NCBI GenBank assembly: GCA_029259935.1
Contig: JAJDEH010000383.1
Coordinates: 1 to 24,908, forward strand
Reading direction: 5' to 3'
From: Planctomycetota bacterium
Lineage (GTDB): Bacteria; Planctomycetota; Planctomycetia; Pirellulales; Pirellulaceae
Length of the DNA: 24,908 bases
Shown: positions 24,601 through 24,908 of the stretch, piece by piece
How positions within the stretch are numbered: position 1 is the stretch's first letter
Layout: the number at the start of each line of letters is the position of its first letter
Translations under genes and position numbers: made by a program
The notes under the pieces: model-generated
What the model saw: the letters and a program-made list of their open reading frames with translations, nothing else
What the model was told of the DNA's origin: nothing
The model's database searches: none

Positions 24601-24908
24601 GGGGCGGTGCGTTAGCCAACGCTAATGTGCAAACTCTTGGCAATGGTACGATTCAAGTGACCAGCAGCGACGGAACGTTGGACGGGGTGACGCTGGACGT
24701 GGACGGGACGTTGCTGGCGGGCGCTCAGGTAACGGTGGAAAACGATCTGACGGTCAACGGCACGCTAACGCTGGACGCCACCAATGGTTCCGTGGGATTG
24801 AACTTCGCTGGCGGGACTCAGACCTTGGGCGGTACGGGAACGGTCGTGCTTTCCAACCGCTTTACCGGCAGCGTTTTCGAGAACCTGGTGCGCGTGCATT
24901 CCATGGGT
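21678..24908 (+). CDS. Giant secreted LEPR-type beta-repeat protein (3' end beyond the right edge)
   Basis: 1077 codons are open without a stop up to the right edge. The N-terminus is basic (MFGKRRRSRISREKEQKSRN) and leads to FELLESRIMLAS (29-40), the planctomycete LEPR-XLL-type motif found at the start of very large exported proteins. The rest is built of modules that each open with a Trp-rich segment: VAWDGGAGTFNWHDALNWD at 41, VSWNGASGNFNWLDPLNW at 530 and VVWDGGGDGTSWHDAANWD at 896. Modules one and two end with a conserved block (INNDxTDAVxGxFxGLxEGA, then a GGxxNDVVL segment). Gly/Thr/Asn-rich stretches between match autotransporter-associated beta-strand repeats (SGTGQVSLAGVSTFSGDLNV). 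It is probably a long right-handed beta-solenoid at the cell surface, used in adhesion or glycan contact. It starts 85 bases after the kinase stop with no clear ribosome binding site. Confidence 0.9.
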   Translation, partial: MFGKRRRSRISREKEQKSRNKGRMRKTHFELLESRIMLASVAWDGGAGTFNWHDALNWDTDTLPGAADDVVINVAASNPTIVSSSSVTLNSLVTEEAIEFSAGTFTVNTTADINANVSLTGATLNQGAWDTSGGSLFFNGSSNNRLNDVDLLDELVIFQDDYVELYNGTTFPSARFMNNRHNASATLAFQTGSTVPGDIFFEGTGAFTSTSRVLVDGNGTLTIPAGVTLQTEPGLAGGVQLGESGETLINNGTIRSKTSGRVISVVSNGNYTANTLTGGTWEAVGGGIIQLPSGNTITTNAANIVIDGGGSAIRRGSSTNAIATLAANTGELTFRNGASFTTTGAFDNGGSLTIGLGSNFIVSSGNSLTSSSLFSVDGNLTSDAIVIDNGGTLGGTGIVSGPVTARTGASVAPGNSPGVLKTGNFELQLGSTLNIEIGGTSPATDYDQIDVMGTVTLAGSLDGSLIDGFLPAFDDSFTIVNNDETDAVIGVFDGLPEGAVVIVDGNDFTISYVGGENNNDVVLTPVSSTVSWNGASGNFNWLDPLNWTSGKVPDSADGAVIGDLPGTPTIIVNGNATVGFVDAAELIQVNAGTWTVKGDSVFAGLEVAGAVLRLEHGNTNNVGTTLSGGAALEIGDDGALGGGPLVASNSVILGFEDARAFTNSLTLGGAIAISNDTGAMTFSGPTLLSATLDLNVDGTNLVSLDGEVSDGGNGFGLNKSGTGQVSLAGVSTFSGDLNVNLGALQLDGSATAAATTVADGSVLQGTGGVTGSLDILAGGVLAPGNSTAIISSGDFNLADDAVLEIEIAGTIPGAEHDQVDVTGSVALAGTLDVSLIATTEASEFVIINNDGTDAVNGTFAGLEEGATLQVNLLKFTVSYRGGDGNDVVLLGPIDVVVWDGGGDGTSWHDAANWDKDVLPAFSNDVIINAAPGVQIVHSLGSTVVNSLDISNKLLISGGRLEVTSILQIDDTLTIGGGALANANVQTLGNGTIQVTSSDGTLDGVTLDVDGTLLAGAQVTVENDLTVNGTLTLDATNGSVGLNFAGGTQTLGGTGTVVLSNRFTGSVFENLVRVHSMG

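Overview
The window looks like chromosomal DNA from a planctomycete, most likely a Pirellulales-type organism. The evidence is a set of family signatures typical of that phylum: two planctomycete-style c-type cytochromes, a WD40 protein with a signal peptide, a Tat-exported Gfo/Idh/MocA oxidoreductase, an ECF sigma factor with the DEEDVA motif next to a large Ser/Thr kinase with a TPR-like C-terminus, and a very large secreted repeat protein with an LEPR-like N-terminal motif (LLESRIML). GTG and TTG starts are frequent. I saw no rRNA, tRNA, transposase, integrase or CRISPR array.

Layout. Positions 1-10856 are transcribed leftward. Read in that direction they hold a ceramidase-like hydrolase, a UspE-like tandem universal stress protein, a small UspA, a hemerythrin-like protein, a cytochrome c'-like protein, a paired-CBS protein, a possible small membrane ORF, a PVC-type heme protein, a diheme planctomycete cytochrome, an exported protein of unknown function and a WD40 protein cut by the left edge. 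A small NTF2-like ORF with a damaged 5' end lies just upstream (10929-11252). Positions 11572-13615 form a rightward pair: a Tat-secreted oxidoreductase and an exported thioredoxin-type glutathione peroxidase. Between 13734 and 16962 are three single genes: a leftward protein of unknown function, a rightward GNAT acetyltransferase and a leftward fumarylacetoacetase-family enzyme.

From 17368 to the right edge everything is rightward: ECF sigma factor, short XRE regulator with a truncated NTF2-like tail, a striking triple 11-bp direct repeat, a 985-residue membrane-anchored Ser/Thr kinase, and the start of the giant LEPR-type beta-repeat protein, which runs off the right edge.

How the genes may work together. 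The Usp, hemerythrin, cytochrome c' and CBS genes look like a stress or low-oxygen module resembling in content the dormancy genes of other bacteria (universal stress proteins plus a CBS-pair protein). The sigma-XRE-kinase-LEPR run looks like a sensory and regulatory unit placed in front of a cell-surface protein. The points most worth a second look are the triple 11-bp repeat, the stress/redox island, the ceramidase-like protein lacking the usual nucleophilic Ser, the overlapping small membrane ORF, and two NTF2-like genes that both look damaged.
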